Both the position numbers and the translations under genes were made by a program. The notes beneath the pieces are model-generated. The model ran no database searches and had not been told where the DNA came from. It saw nothing but the letters and a program-made list of their open reading frames with translations. Shown here piece after piece: positions 44,523-56,100 of a stretch of DNA of 64,000 nucleotides. Numbering within the stretch: the first letter of the stretch is position 1; the number at the start of each line of letters is the position of its first letter. Source of the stretch: Albugo candida (lineage: Eukaryota; Oomycota; Peronosporomycetes; Albuginales); the NCBI GenBank assembly GCA_040437565.1, contig JBDOQK010000021.1:62001-126000 (forward strand). The letters run 5' to 3'.

Positions 44523-47500
44523 AGGAGAATATTTTTGTCATACCGACAAAGCATATGGAGGAAAGAGCTGGGTCGATCGATCACTCTCTGGATGCATTAG
44601 GTAATAATTGGAGGGCTATTTTTTGGTTTCAATGAATAAGCTAACGTAATACAAACTTCTTTTTTTTACCTTTTATTCAACTCGCAGTACGCTCCCAAAT
44701 AACAGGTCATGAGCCCAATCGGAGATACTGTTGCCGCGGACGAGGGTAGCCACCGGTCGCGAAAGGGCTAGTGAACTACTGGAAGAGAAACGAGCAGTAA
44801 AGAATGATGAGAAGACGAAAGGGACTCAGGAGAAGATTCTTGGTCTACTGACGGTTCCAGGATAGCGCATGGAGCGCTTAAGGAGTCGCAGAAGCGACGG
44901 AATAAGGACGAGAAGATTAAGGGACGCCAGGAAAGCGTATTTGGATCATCATTGGGACAAGAAAGGGCCATGCATCGCAAGAAGCTCTGAACATGACGCC
45001 ATCTCGAGCCGTCACACCTGCGTTATAGCCGGCTACATACTTCGGCACGAGGCAACCGGGACACGTGGAAGCGGAAGAGAATGTTGAGATGGCGCAGGCG
45101 CCGCAAGTGAGGCTACCGCAACACTTTGTGCCGCCGTAAGCGTACCGCATGCCGCGTATGCAGCATCAGGTACATTCGCCAGTTGCTCAAATTGGTCATG
45201 TGCCTGACACGAGGCAGATAAGGCTTTGATTACACCCATTAGATGGTAAGGAAACTATACCTAGTATTGTAAAGGTTAGTGGTTTCCAGTCATTGGGCAA
45301 AACGTTCGTGAGATAAGTGCAGTTTGCGGACCGTGCGTGTGGGTTCTGTGGTCAGAGAATGTGAAGGTCGATGTACTCGGGGCATAATTTGAAAGGAATG
45401 GCCCGAGAGGTACTACAACCAACAAGTGGAAGTCTGGTGGGAGGAGGAGCAGGCGCTCAAGTATGCGGTGCAGCGGCTGCTCCACACGTTTAACATCAAT
45501 ATTACCCATGCCCAGAGTTTGAAAATGTTCACTGCAGCGAAGAGCGCCAAGAAAAGCTGGACAGCACTACCTATATCTGGAAGCGGTCAGCGGGGCGTGT
45601 GGAGGTGCCGATAGTCTCGTTCTGGACAATACTGTGCACTACGCAGGCCTGGCAATGCGAGTGACGATGCTTTCAAGGCTAAATTTAGCTCGTAATGACT
45701 ACTTGTGGCACGCTGAACAGTTGGCGCACTTTGCCCAGTCAACCTAGATTGACCTATAAGGAAGCAATTCGGGAAGGACTAGGTCAACGTGGTACATTCG
45801 AAAGGAAAGATCCAAGAAAGTGTTTTAAGTGCGGAAGAATGGGCATGTGGAAGACAGATGCCTGAGGAGATTGATCAAAACGATCAGAAGATGACTTTGC
45901 TAGCAGTGAAGGACAAGAATTTCGGCCTAGGATACGGGATACTAGACAGTGGATCAAGTCGTCACTTGGTGAATGATTTAAGACTTTTGGATAATGTCGA
46001 GGACTACACTAGCGAGTGTTTGGCCGCAGACGGAGGAACTCTACATATCACGAAGCGTTGAACGGCTATCAAAACAACATCAGAGATAGGCAAAGCCACA
46101 AGGGTTCAACTTCCAAACGCACAGTATGCTGCGCATCTTGAGAGAAGGATCGTTTCGTACGGTTTGTTGGACGCAAAAGGATACGCCATTTCGTATCGCT
46201 AAAACCAACTCGGAATAAATGGTTGGTGTAGCAATATTCTGATTGTTCGTGTACAAGATTACTTTGCGTGCAGGTGATGTACTGTATTGATGTCGGTGCT
46301 GACCCAAAACGAGTTTCAAGTTGACCAGGATGTACAAAAAGGATCCCTCACGCATTTACATCGGCGTTTGGAACACCTCCACTATGACATGATTATCAGT
46401 ATGGCGAAGGACCCAGCGTCAGATGTTCTGCTAGCAGACGAGGTGCGTTCGAACTGTTTCACCTTAGCGCAAGGAAAACAGACGAAGAACAACCAATCAA
46501 GGGATACGGAAGAAATTCACCGATAGACTTGATTGGAGGAGTAATATGCTAGGATTTGAAATGACCCATGACTCCACGAGATGTACTGGGAAATCACTAT
46601 ATGGTAAACTTTATCGACCTTCGCACAAAGCATTGCAGGGTATTCATAGCCAAGACTAACGACATCGCGGCCCATAACTTTAAGCATTTATATGGCCTTT
46701 TTAGCGTCAGTTTAACTGTCGGGTTCATGTGCTGAAGACCGATGGAGGATGCTAATACCGGACGCTGGACCTATTTTGCAAGGAAAAAGGAATCGCGCGA
46801 CAAGTTCGTGAGCCACGAAATCAGGAAAGCAATGGTAAAGCAGAAAGGAAACACCGCACCATTATAAATATGGTGCGTAGCATGGTGCATGCCTGTGCAC
46901 TTCCATTAAGCTTCTGGAGAGATGCCGCGGAATACGCGGCTTACACTCTAATCAGGAGCACAAGCAAGGAGAATGAAGGAAGGCGATCTCCATTAGGACT
47001 TGACAATATTTGAGTGATATTGTTGTGTTTTGATCAGCATGCACGGTGCATTGTGACGCAAGAACCAAATTTGTAGGAGAGCGAGGAATGGCTGGTGTGA
47101 TTATTGGAAAAAGTGATGAATTCAAGGGATACGGTTTTTTTTCTCGGGACAAAACTATCGTTATGACGCAGCACGTCAGAAATGTAGAGACACTAAAAAG
47201 GAACAGAACGCTCAGCTAATGGAGAAGAAGATGAATGGTCGCGGAAATAAGAAGGTGTGGAGGCGTGAATGACATCGAACAAGGTCAATGGGACGCAAAG
47301 ACTCTGTAGCCACTGTGGCAAAGATCAGTGCCAGGTTCGAGGAGACAGAGGTCGTGGTTAATAGTGTGCGAGAGCCAGACCCTCGGAACTATGGCGAATC
47401 CATCCGATGTGAGCTCAAGGATGAATAGGTGATCGCGATGACGAATGAGCTCGATGCACTGCAGGATAATGGAGTCTGGGTGGTGAAAGTACCACCATAT

Positions 47501-49100
47501 AAGAGTCACGTGTTGCACACCAAGTGGGTCTACAAGACGGATGCCAATGGGACCATCGAACGTTTATAGGCACGTTTGGTTTCTGGGGCAATGAACAAGT
47601 TAATGGAGTTGATTACGGCCTTACATTTTCCCCAGTGATGGAACTAAGTACGGTGAAGGTGATTCTGGTGCATGCATTGCGTTGCGGTGTGGCCTCTAGG
47701 CATGGAGACATTCTCAACGCATACTTAAACGCGGATAAGGAGAAGCACCTAGAGATATTCCTGGCGATCTCGCAAGGCATAAAAATAAAAAAAAACGTGC
47801 TCAAGCAACATGGTGTGGATACAAAGGACAAGCTGGTATTGAAGCTCAAGAAGTCACTGTACGGGTTGAAGCAAGCCGGTCGTTTGTGGAGCGAGCTGCT
47901 GCATGCAAAGCTAGTGGCTGTTGGTTTTATTCGCTGCCTTACCGATATACGTTTAAAAACAACAATCATCGGCGTCTATGTTGACGACTTGCTGGTGACG
48001 GCGTCTAAGGCGATACTGGTAAGCGATTTTTTGGATAAATGGGAACATCTATTAAAGTGATTTTGAACGAAGACATATATTTACTAGATCAAGAATCGGC
48101 GATAATGGAGTTCCTTGAACACGGGCTGACGAACGCGAATAGAGCACGCTTGCGATTGGAGACGAGAACAACGACACAGAGGATAATCCGGTCTTCTCAT
48201 CTGCTCAAGCGATCACAAAAAATGAGCCAACATTACACGATTTCCAGAAGCTTGTGAAAAGTTTCGTATGGCTTGCGCTCTGAACGAGGCTTGATTTCAC
48301 CTTTGCAGTGCACAAGGCAACGCGACGTACTTATAGATCCACGGTTAATGACTGGACAGTGTCTAAAAGGGATGCACGATACCTGAATAAGAACACAGAA
48401 AGTGTTTCAATTGCAAGTTGGAGCGACTCCGATTTTGCTGCCGATAAGACGGAATGGAAGTCCGGTATTGGAGGAGAAGTTACCTTGGATGGAGCATCCG
48501 TGCTGTGGGTTTGTAAGAAGCAAACTGGAGTGTCTCTCTCTACCACGGATGCCGAGTTCACGTCAGCCTCTCGCATGGGATGCGAAACTACTGGAAATGA
48601 GGGAGCTACTCCGAGAGGTTGCAATTAAGGTGGTGGAGCCAATGTCTATGTTTATGGAAAACCGGGCAGCTATCCGGCCAAATTGAGATGGAAGACAGCA
48701 TGTCTAGCGCGAAGAAAGTCGATTTGCGTCTGAATTTCATCTGCGACATATTAAAAAGAGACATTATGAGATCAGAGTATGTCGAGTCACGGTTGATGAT
48801 AGCCGAAATTTTGACAAAGTCGTTACCGGCGCCAAGATTGGCGGAGCTGAGGGAGAGCTTCAACTTGAGTTAAAATAAAGAGTCGGCGACAGTGAGAGCA
48901 GATAGAGCGTGAGACGACCAAGGAGGAGTATGACAATATATTTCTCATACCGACGATGCATATGGAGGAAGAGACGGTCGATCGACCACTCTCTGGGTGT
49001 ATTAGGTAATCAATGGATTGCTATTTTAGGGATCAAGGATAAGCTAGCGCAATACAAACTTCCTTTTTTATATTCAACTCGCAGTACGCTACTAAAATAA
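44523..49100 (+). mobile_element. Copia-type LTR retrotransposon fossil 1
   Basis: A Ty1/copia (Pseudoviridae-type) element between two related LTRs of about 170-180 bp (44523-44704 and 48931-49100), which share TCATACCGAC, GGTAAT, AATACAAACTTC and ATTCAACTCGCAGTACGCT. Parts in order: a primer-binding site right after the 5' LTR (44705-44716), a gag region with a CCHC-like knuckle near 45815, a protease-like DSGSSRH near 45950, a GAG-pre-integrase block (46340-46410) and an integrase region (about 46560-47230). Then come copia-type reverse transcriptase (about 47470-48050, with YGLKQAGR and YVDDLL) and RNase H (about 48330-48680), with a purine-rich tract before the 3' LTR. That order is diagnostic of Copia. 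The coding region is broken in many places (about ten or more), and the LTRs differ by roughly 15%, so the insertion is old and inactive. Confidence 0.85.
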
Positions 49101-49763
49101 GAAGAAGTCCTCAAATATGAGCGATCTAAAAATACATTCTAAAACACATGCTCGATGTATGGCGTATATGCCTGTAGCCTTTCTCGGAGAATGATACTCG
49201 ACCGAATAAAATCTTTATTTACGATATCAAGCTTGTCTTCAAGCCTCGAATATTAGCTAAGAAATGCATTATTGATATCAGTTCCAAAAAACTCGAGCCT
49301 AAACATATTGAGAGCGTGAGAATAGTTCATACAGACAGCGGAAATCCCTTCGTTCTTCATCCTCATTTACATCATCACTGGAGTCATTATTCCTGCCGAC
49401 ATCATGGCCATTTCTCTGGCGTAGGATTTACAGCCATTTGTTTCGCTGTTGCATAAATGCGAGGCGCCTTTGACGTTTTGGTACATGAAAGGATTGCAAA
49501 GCAACCTTGGTGGAGGAATCAATCTCTGTGAATAAGCAAACTGCATCAGGAAGTTGCAGACGTACAGTATGCATACTGCTTCATACCACACGAAACGGAT
49601 GGTTCTAGTTTTGGTTAAAACCGATCACTGCTTGAATGATATCGCTTTTATTACCGTAACACCTCGTTGAAGAAGCTTCGAGCTGGCGTTGCTCGTGTTC
49701 GCTTCATGTCGCAGGGGCTGAAATTATGCAATGTGTACACTCATACGTATAGTACACATCCCT
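49101..49763. other. No gene recognised
   Basis: Sequence between the Copia fossil and the SINE pair; the longest frame is 74 codons. Nothing is recognised. Confidence 0.4.
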
Positions 49764-50036
49764 GTTTTTTTTTATTGTGCAAGTCTTTACTCTTGTGGTT
49801 GTCAAGGATTTTATTACACTGTTTATCTGGTTTTTAACTACCTACCTTATCCTATGATGAGCCCCTGACCGTGTGAATATCACTTCAGTCTGACTTCAAA
49901 CCTAGGGAGGCAGATATTTTCCAGACTTATTGCTTGGGTGGACTCAAACCACTGCCCACACTGCGGGGATCGAACTCACGACCTCCAGCAACAGGTCCGT
50001 GCGCTCAAGTGCTTAACCGACTGAGCTGGGTGCGGT
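49764..50036 (-). mobile_element. tRNA-derived SINE, family B, minus copy
   Basis: Read on the minus strand from 50036 it has an A box (AGCTCAGTCGGTTAAGC, plus positions 50011-50027) and a B box (GAGTTCGATCCCC, 49967-49979), with tRNA-like spacing. The body follows (GTGTGGGCAGTGGTTTGAG, CTGCCTCCCTAGGTTTGAAG, TATTCACACGGTCAGGGG, TAAACAGTGTAATAAAATCC), ending in an A-rich tail seen as a T run at 49765-49773. It differs from SINE family A in both head and body. The plus copy at 50307 confirms the family. Confidence 0.8.
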
Positions 50037-50206
50037 CACCCCGTCAGGGGGCCTAGCGGATAGTACACATGTGTTCCGACCGTGTGTACCCCGGTTCGAA
50101 TCCCGGCGGTGGCAAAAGGGCTGCGATGGGGCCCTTCGGTGGAGGCAAAGATTCCTCCACGTAAATATCAACCTACCCAATGAAGATATGGACGTGTCAA
50201 GACCGC
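50037..50206 (+). mobile_element. tRNA-derived SINE, family A, second copy (cut by a gap)
   Basis: The first half of SINE A: the tRNA-like head with A box (about 50053-50063) and B box GGTTCGAATCC (50093-50103), then the body up to GACGTGTCAAGACCGC at the gap. It matches the copy at 15137 with about ten substitutions. It stands head to head with SINE B with no spacer. Confidence 0.8.
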
Positions 50207-50306
50207 NNNNNNNNNNNNNNNNNNNNNNNNNNNNNNNNNNNNNNNNNNNNNNNNNNNNNNNNNNNNNNNNNNNNNNNNNNNNNNNNNNNNNNNNNNNNNN
50301 NNNNNN

Positions 50307-50545
50307 CCCAGCTCAGTCGGTTAACCACTTGAGCGCACGGACCCCCTGCCGGAGGTCGTTAGTTCGATTCCCGGCAGTGTGGGCAGCGGTTTGAGCCCAC
50401 CCAAGCAATAAGCTTGGAAAATAGCTGCCTCCCTAAGTTTGAAGTCAGACTTAAAGTGATATTCACACGGTCAGGGACTCATGATAGGATAAGGAAGGTA
50501 GTTGAAAAACCCAGATAAACAGTGTAACGAAATCCTTGACAATCC
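50307..50545 (+). mobile_element. tRNA-derived SINE, family B, plus copy
   Basis: It starts inside the head right after the gap (CCCAGCTCAGTCGGTTAACC), has the B box TAGTTCGATTCCC at 50360-50372 and the full body to CCTTGACAATCC. It matches the minus copy at 49764-50036 with about 10% differences. The gap 50207-50306 separates it from SINE A, so the three SINEs form an inverted B / A / B cluster. Confidence 0.8.
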
Positions 50546-50639
50546 ATGGTGACATCGCTGAACTTTCAGTCAATCTCAGCTTTTTTCCAGAGGAACATAC
50601 AGCACTTCACCTCTCACAAGATGGTGAAACGAGGTTGAT

Positions 50640-51412
50640 TTCTGGTCCACTTCAGCTTGAATGCTAAGGGTACCTCGATTATTTCAACGTGGAACAATAT
50701 CTCAGCACTCACGGTGAATGTCAATGGAATTCATAAAATGGTCATCTTTTTATCGACCACATCCTATCACAACACTCCATTTGTTGTGTTCAAGAAACCA
50801 NNNNNNNNNNNNNNNNNNNNNNNNNNNNNNNNNNNNNNNNNNNNNNNNNNNNNNNNNNNNNNNNNNNNNNNNNNNNNNNNNNNNNNNNNNNNNNNNNNNN
50901 TATCGACCGATCGCACTGCTTTGCGTCGATGTGAAAGTACTTTCAAAAGTGTTGGCGTATCGATTGCAACGTTTTTTTGCCAAAATTGATCCATCAAGAT
51001 CAAAAAGCATTCGTGCGAGGAAGGTCGATGCATCACCATAATCGACATCTGACCGATATCCAAGACTTGGTCACTCATCGTAGGGAGGAAGCATATGCGA
51101 CTTTTCTCGACTTTGAGAAAGCTTCTGATCGAGTCAATTGGACGTACATGTTTCGCGTTTTGGAAAAAATGGGCGTTGGAAAACGTTTCATCGACTGGGT
51201 TCGTCTTTTGTACAATAACACAAAGGCGTAGTTGATGATCAATGGAAATATCACACCGTCCATTACACCACAACGTGGAGTGAAACAAGGCGATCCTCTC
51301 TCAGCATTACTTTTTCTGATGACGATCGAACCTTTGGTAAATCTACTACGACAACATGAAGAACATGGCATTAGCTTGACGTTGAGCGATTTGATTGGCT
51401 ATATGTGAGATT
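50640..51412 (+). mobile_element. LINE remnant d (endonuclease start and reverse transcriptase)
   Basis: At 50690-50800 the frames read LTVNVNGIHK and FVVF, the start of an AP-type endonuclease. After the 100-N gap (50801-50900), 50901-51408 gives a non-LTR reverse transcriptase. It has RPIALLCVDVKVLSKVLAYR, then IHQDQKAFVRGRSMHHHNRH, ATFLDFEKASDRVNW (domain A), FIDWVRLLYNNTKA, and RGVKQGDPLSALLFLMTIEP (domain B). The frame changes near 51000, and a TAG stands at 51228-51230. It stops just before the FADD box of domain C, so the catalytic aspartate pair is missing. The element is truncated and dead. Confidence 0.8.
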
Positions 51413-51594
51413 TTTTTGGTGTCCTCTGAATGGCTATCCTATTTTTGGGGTTCATTTTTGGGCCGGCCAAAATCATGCTGCTTGAGCCAAATCCCTCGAA
51501 ATCTCGGCTTTAAAAAATCCCATATCTTCGCCAAAAATAAACCAAACATAAATCTGCTCTGTAATCTTATAGCTTTGAAACTTTCTATCTCCTC
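51413..51594. other. Unassigned spacer between LINE remnant d and element W
   Basis: About 180 bp after the end of the LINE. It contains a GGCCGGCC palindrome but nothing else recognised. Confidence 0.3.
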
Positions 51595-52300
51595 TAACTT
51601 AAATGAGAACACCGTGTCGTTACACCACTCAGATATCCTCAATACATGGAAACCGATACCACCTCCCCCTAATTTCCTTAATTGAATGGAAACCGGTCTC
51701 GCCACACACCCTAAATTTCAAATATTCCTCGCTTCGCTCATGTGTCGCTCCTAACATATGTGATGCTGGAAGTTTGAAAGGACGTAGTTTTAGCGTCGAG
51801 AAATTAACCTCTCGATGCGTAAACAGCAATCTCATTGTACAGCCGTAAATATTTGCAGCGAAAAGTATCATTAGTACGAAAACAGAAAGTAGGAATAAAT
51901 GAAGGTTGGTGACCACGAGATAATTGAGATGGAGCTTTAATAGTTAGCAGGATATAATTTCTAAAAAAGGCGTGATAGGTATCAAGAAAATGAATCCAAA
52001 ATCAGAATGAGTGACGTAACCAAGCACACCAGTTCATGAGGTTGATTGCTGACTTGTATCGCAGCTAGACTTATTTTAATTTAAGGTATGTGGCGATACC
52101 GGTTCCACTTCAACTCAGAGGATTTAGAGGGTGGCGCTACCGTTTCCTAGTTTATTTTTAATTTTGGGGATTTAGCGAGTGTGACGATACCGATTCCCAT
52201 TTATTTCGTATATTTAGCGAGTTTAACGATACCGGTGTTCTGATTGAAGTTAGGGGCTGTGGCTATACCAAAGGTGTGTGTGGCTATACCGAATCCCTAT
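51595..52300. mobile_element. Repeat family W, copy 2 (inverted subrepeat ends)
   Basis: The left end (51610-51720) holds units such as AATGAGAACACCGTGTCGTT and TGGAAACCGGTCTCGCCACA. The right end (52085-52300) holds the inverted units GGCGATACCGGTTCCACTTC, GTGTGACGATACCGATTCCC and GTTTAACGATACCGGTGTTC, and then the outer tip TGTGGCTATACC in two copies, ending CCGAATCCC. The interior (about 360 bp) has no long frame. The structure is that of a non-autonomous TIR element whose ends are built of tandem 35-60-bp units. The transposase family is not identifiable. Confidence 0.55.
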
Positions 52301-52309
52301 AATTATCTT

Positions 52310-53185
52310 GGGGAATCGTTATTCAACCCCGAACTTTTTTTTTATCAGCCCCTACCCTTCATAAATCAATTGAACTCGTGGCCTCTGATTGGTCTGAATA
52401 AATACGAGTTATAAATAAGGGAGCCCGCTAAACAGCCCCCAGCCTCCATAAATAAATAGATGGGTGGCCTCTGATTGGTTTAAACAAATATAACAGAGTG
52501 AATACAATAAAATTAGGAGAATCGTTATCCAGCCCCACCCTTCATAAATTTATGAAAACCGGGGCCTCTGATTGGTCTGAGTAGATGCAACGGACTTAAA
52601 TACAATAAAATCACACTTCAACTCATCAGACCCAACCTTCAGCAATGCATGCCGCCTTCGCTGCTTCGATGGAATACCTTGAGACAACTTGGATGGTTTA
52701 CAAGGAGCGTTTTTTGTGCTATCCTACACAATAGGCGTCATATGGGCATGTACTAACTTTTTACAATATTTGGGTGGAGAGCGTTCATGCTGCTCTCAAA
52801 AAATGGATCTCTGTGTCAACAGGTAATCTGTATTGTACGCTAATTGTGCTGGCAAAAGTTACATTTATCTGACAATTCATTTATTGTACGTCATCTACTC
52901 TCAGTGGATTCAGCAGTTCGCCTTGCTTACGATGGCCAGCTTGCTGCCATTGTGCAGCAAATGCAAACAGCACCAACAGCACCAGCAAAATCTGCAGCAG
53001 TAGATTTAGATATAGACCTAGCCAATCTTAATATTGTAAAACCGCTTCTTAGAACATATATTCAAAAAAGGGTACTCTTTTTAGCCAATCATAACTCGTA
53101 ATCATATATTAGAGTGCTATATTTAAGGGTGAGGGCTGGTTAGCGAAAACTGCGGGCTGGTTAGCGGGCCCTCATAAATAAAATC
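52310..53185. mobile_element. Mutator-like derivative, family Y copy 2a
   Basis: The left end has at least three tandem units of the Y type (GGGGAATCGTTATTCAACCC, then TGGCCTCTGATTGGTCTGAA and so on, 52311-52600). The interior at 52690-52850 encodes MULE transposase remnants on the plus strand, YKERF and then VESVHAALKKWISVSTGNL. These correspond to the PYKERFV and TTNRVES-H-LK blocks near the end of FAR1/MULE transposases. A frame at 52844-53101 continues with SVDSAVRLAYDGQLAAIVQQ and the tail PTAPAKSAAVDLDIDL, as in copy 1. A GGGCTGGTTAGCG doublet near 53140 marks the right side. Confidence 0.65.
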
Positions 53186-56100
53186 AAAATCATGGAAATA
53201 GTTATTTAGCACCCATCCTCCACAAAATAATAGATTGCAAATTTTGCAAACAAAAAATGGATCTCGGTGTCAACAAGTAAGTTGTATTGTATGCTGATTG
53301 TGCTGGATGCTGTCATATTTATCTGAAAGTTCATTCATTGCAGGGGGTCTAATCTTAGTGGATTGAGCAGTTCACCTTGCATGCAAATGTCAGCTTGCTG
53401 TCTTTGTGAATCAAAGTACAAAGCAACGGACTATAGTATAAATGCAGCTTGGTTTCATGCTTCTAGAGGTGATGGGTAATAATTGTCTGCGCGCTGCTCA
53501 TAGTCAGTACCAGCAGCGGCTTAGTGATGACGGATATTCTCAAGATTTATAGACTGTTGCGATGTGCATGTAATTGCGATTACGTACAATTAACTGAAAT
53601 TAACTGCAGCTTCAAATTTACTTATAGGCTTGTTGACATACACAATGGGCTATCCTTGCGCCCATGTTTTTTGTCATTAAGTGGTACCTTCGTTTACCTT
53701 CGTCTGTTGATGATTTTGATCAGCATTGGTGACTGGTACACCAACAGCACCTGTTAGTTGCTGGCACTAGATCAGTTTCAAGTAAAGAAAAAAACTAAAT
53801 ATATTATGAGCTTATGATCTTCGAAATGCTCGCATGTTGGTTAGCATGTATTACTCAGTTACAACCATGAGGTGCTCCGCCGTTCTTAGGGTCACGTTCT
53901 TGATACATCATCAGTCGCGTCGTTTCCTTTCTACACTCCTTGCCGGGATGTAATTAGACCAGCGAGATTAGCGAGATCACCTCACGTAGCTCCGTCAATC
54001 GCAGCGCAGCGAATATCTTGTCGAGGAGCTTAGCTCGCATAAATCGCGACTCACAATACACCCCCTTTATCATCTTTTTCTTTTGGTAATCCTAGATGAA
54101 TTTGAGACGTACAGCGATGTCTTTTCTTTTTTTGCGCTATCTTCACCTTGTGTTTGCTCATTCGGAGATTAATTGTCGACATGCGTCAGCATCGGACTGG
54201 TCACGGGCACTCTGATTTGTCTTGTTCAGTCCTATCAAGTCACGCGATGCAGCTACAAACTCGGCCTCCATTGTAAATAACGTCACGCTTACTTGTTTTC
54301 AACACGTCCAACCGACAGCCATACGAATTCAGCATATAACCTTTCCACTTACAGATTTTTGTTCCGCGTGACCTGCCGCGTAATCTGCGTCGCTGTAGCC
54401 TTCGAGAACTATTTTTTGTGAGCTATCGTCTCCATTGTTCCTATTGATTCAAACTTCCGGTCGATGGTCCCCTTTAAGTAGCGAACAATTCTCTTCCCCA
54501 CCGCCGATCTCGAACCCTCGGTGCATGCGCTCGACTGCTGGAACGGTGCACAGCGAATGCAATCTTCGGTCTTGTACATTGAGACAACCACAGTGGGCTT
54601 CCAGAATAATTGAAACATCTTCACAGTCAGTCGTTCTGGTGTACCATCAGCTGGTAGTAAATTGCCGTCGTTTTCTCCGTCTTTTTCTTCAATAAAAGAC
54701 TTACGTGCAGAATTAGCTTGCTCCAGGCATAGTCAAGTAAGCAATACGCGGAGGAGATGCGTTTGATCCAGCAGATACCCAGTATTCTTGGCATAAGCTA
54801 CACCAATGCCCAGAACCTTAGTCACTTCACCGGGATCCTTTACCTCAAGGCACTTCATGTCACTGAAGAATTGTTTACGTCCCAGACCCTATTAGCAGTT
54901 ACCGAAAGCTCGTCCACATAGACGACCACCGGCGTGATCGTTGATGCATCAACTTTCGATTATCAGAAACTGTCAGTGTAGCACTGCACGAATCCAACTT
55001 GAAAAGTGTGTCATGCAGCAGCTCTGCCAACAACCGTCCAGCCTGCTTCAGCGTATACAGGATTTCTCGAAGCTTCAGCGCCACTATGCTCTTATCACTT
55101 GGGCCTAAGGTCTTCAATTTGTCCTCTTCTAACTCAATTCCCTGCGGCATGTGAAGCGCGATCTCGAAGCCTTCATCTATATCTGCTTTAACGTAAGCAT
55201 TAGAAACATCACCGTGTCGATCCGGCACCCCCCCCCATAATCTCACCAATGCCAGCACTATCTTTGCTGTCATTATTTCTATTACGGCACTGAAATTCAT
55301 GGTGTAATTCAGCCATATTTCTGCTCGTTTCCGTATGCCAGGAGTCTCGCCTTGAATCGCTCCAACGTCCTATCCGCGTGCCCTTTAGTCGTAAAACCCT
55401 TTTGGAACGCAGCAGCTTCTGTCCAGAACTTCGGAGTGTTACTTCCCACGTTCCGTTTGATTAGAGTGATTCAATTTCGAAGCGCATCGCTTCGCGCCAT
55501 ATAGCAGTATATTTAGTGCGTACCTCTTCCTTGTATTTCTTAGGATCTCTTACCAAGTAGACCATTTCAACTGGTGCATGCTTGAGCCAATGTGCCGAGT
55601 GGTCATACGCATTTCATTCGAGTATCCTGGGTGAAAATTGGCCTTCCCCACCAGATGTGTTTTCTTGACATTCTACACTTTTCCGCATGCAACGCGCTTG
55701 GACGATCTCTTCGAAGTCCCTATAGTTTCCTTCCGCTTCGAAGCCGTATCTTTCTTATGCAGAGCGTAGCTATTTCTCTAATTTTCGGATTCCTTCAATT
55801 TCCATGGTCTCACATTTCTTATATGCTGAGTCGTTATGACCAATTGTTCACGGGGTAGATATACCTTAAACCCTTCGGTCTGGTCGTATGCCTCCCCACG
55901 ATTATTCCGACCTCGGCGCGCGGTATCCACGATTTCTTTCCTGGATCGCGATGAGCCGTGCACGATCTTCCAAGCACCACGATATCAGCAATACTGGGAT
56001 TCTTACCATTAAGGACTTCGATTGGAAAGGTCCGATTCAAATTGGCGTTGCTTGGGCTGCGGTTCAGAACGTAGGTTGCGTATTGCACTGCACCGCTCCA

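Noticed and set aside
47613-47969. A 118-codon minus-strand ORF
   Set aside because: It is antisense to the reverse transcriptase region of Copia fossil 1.
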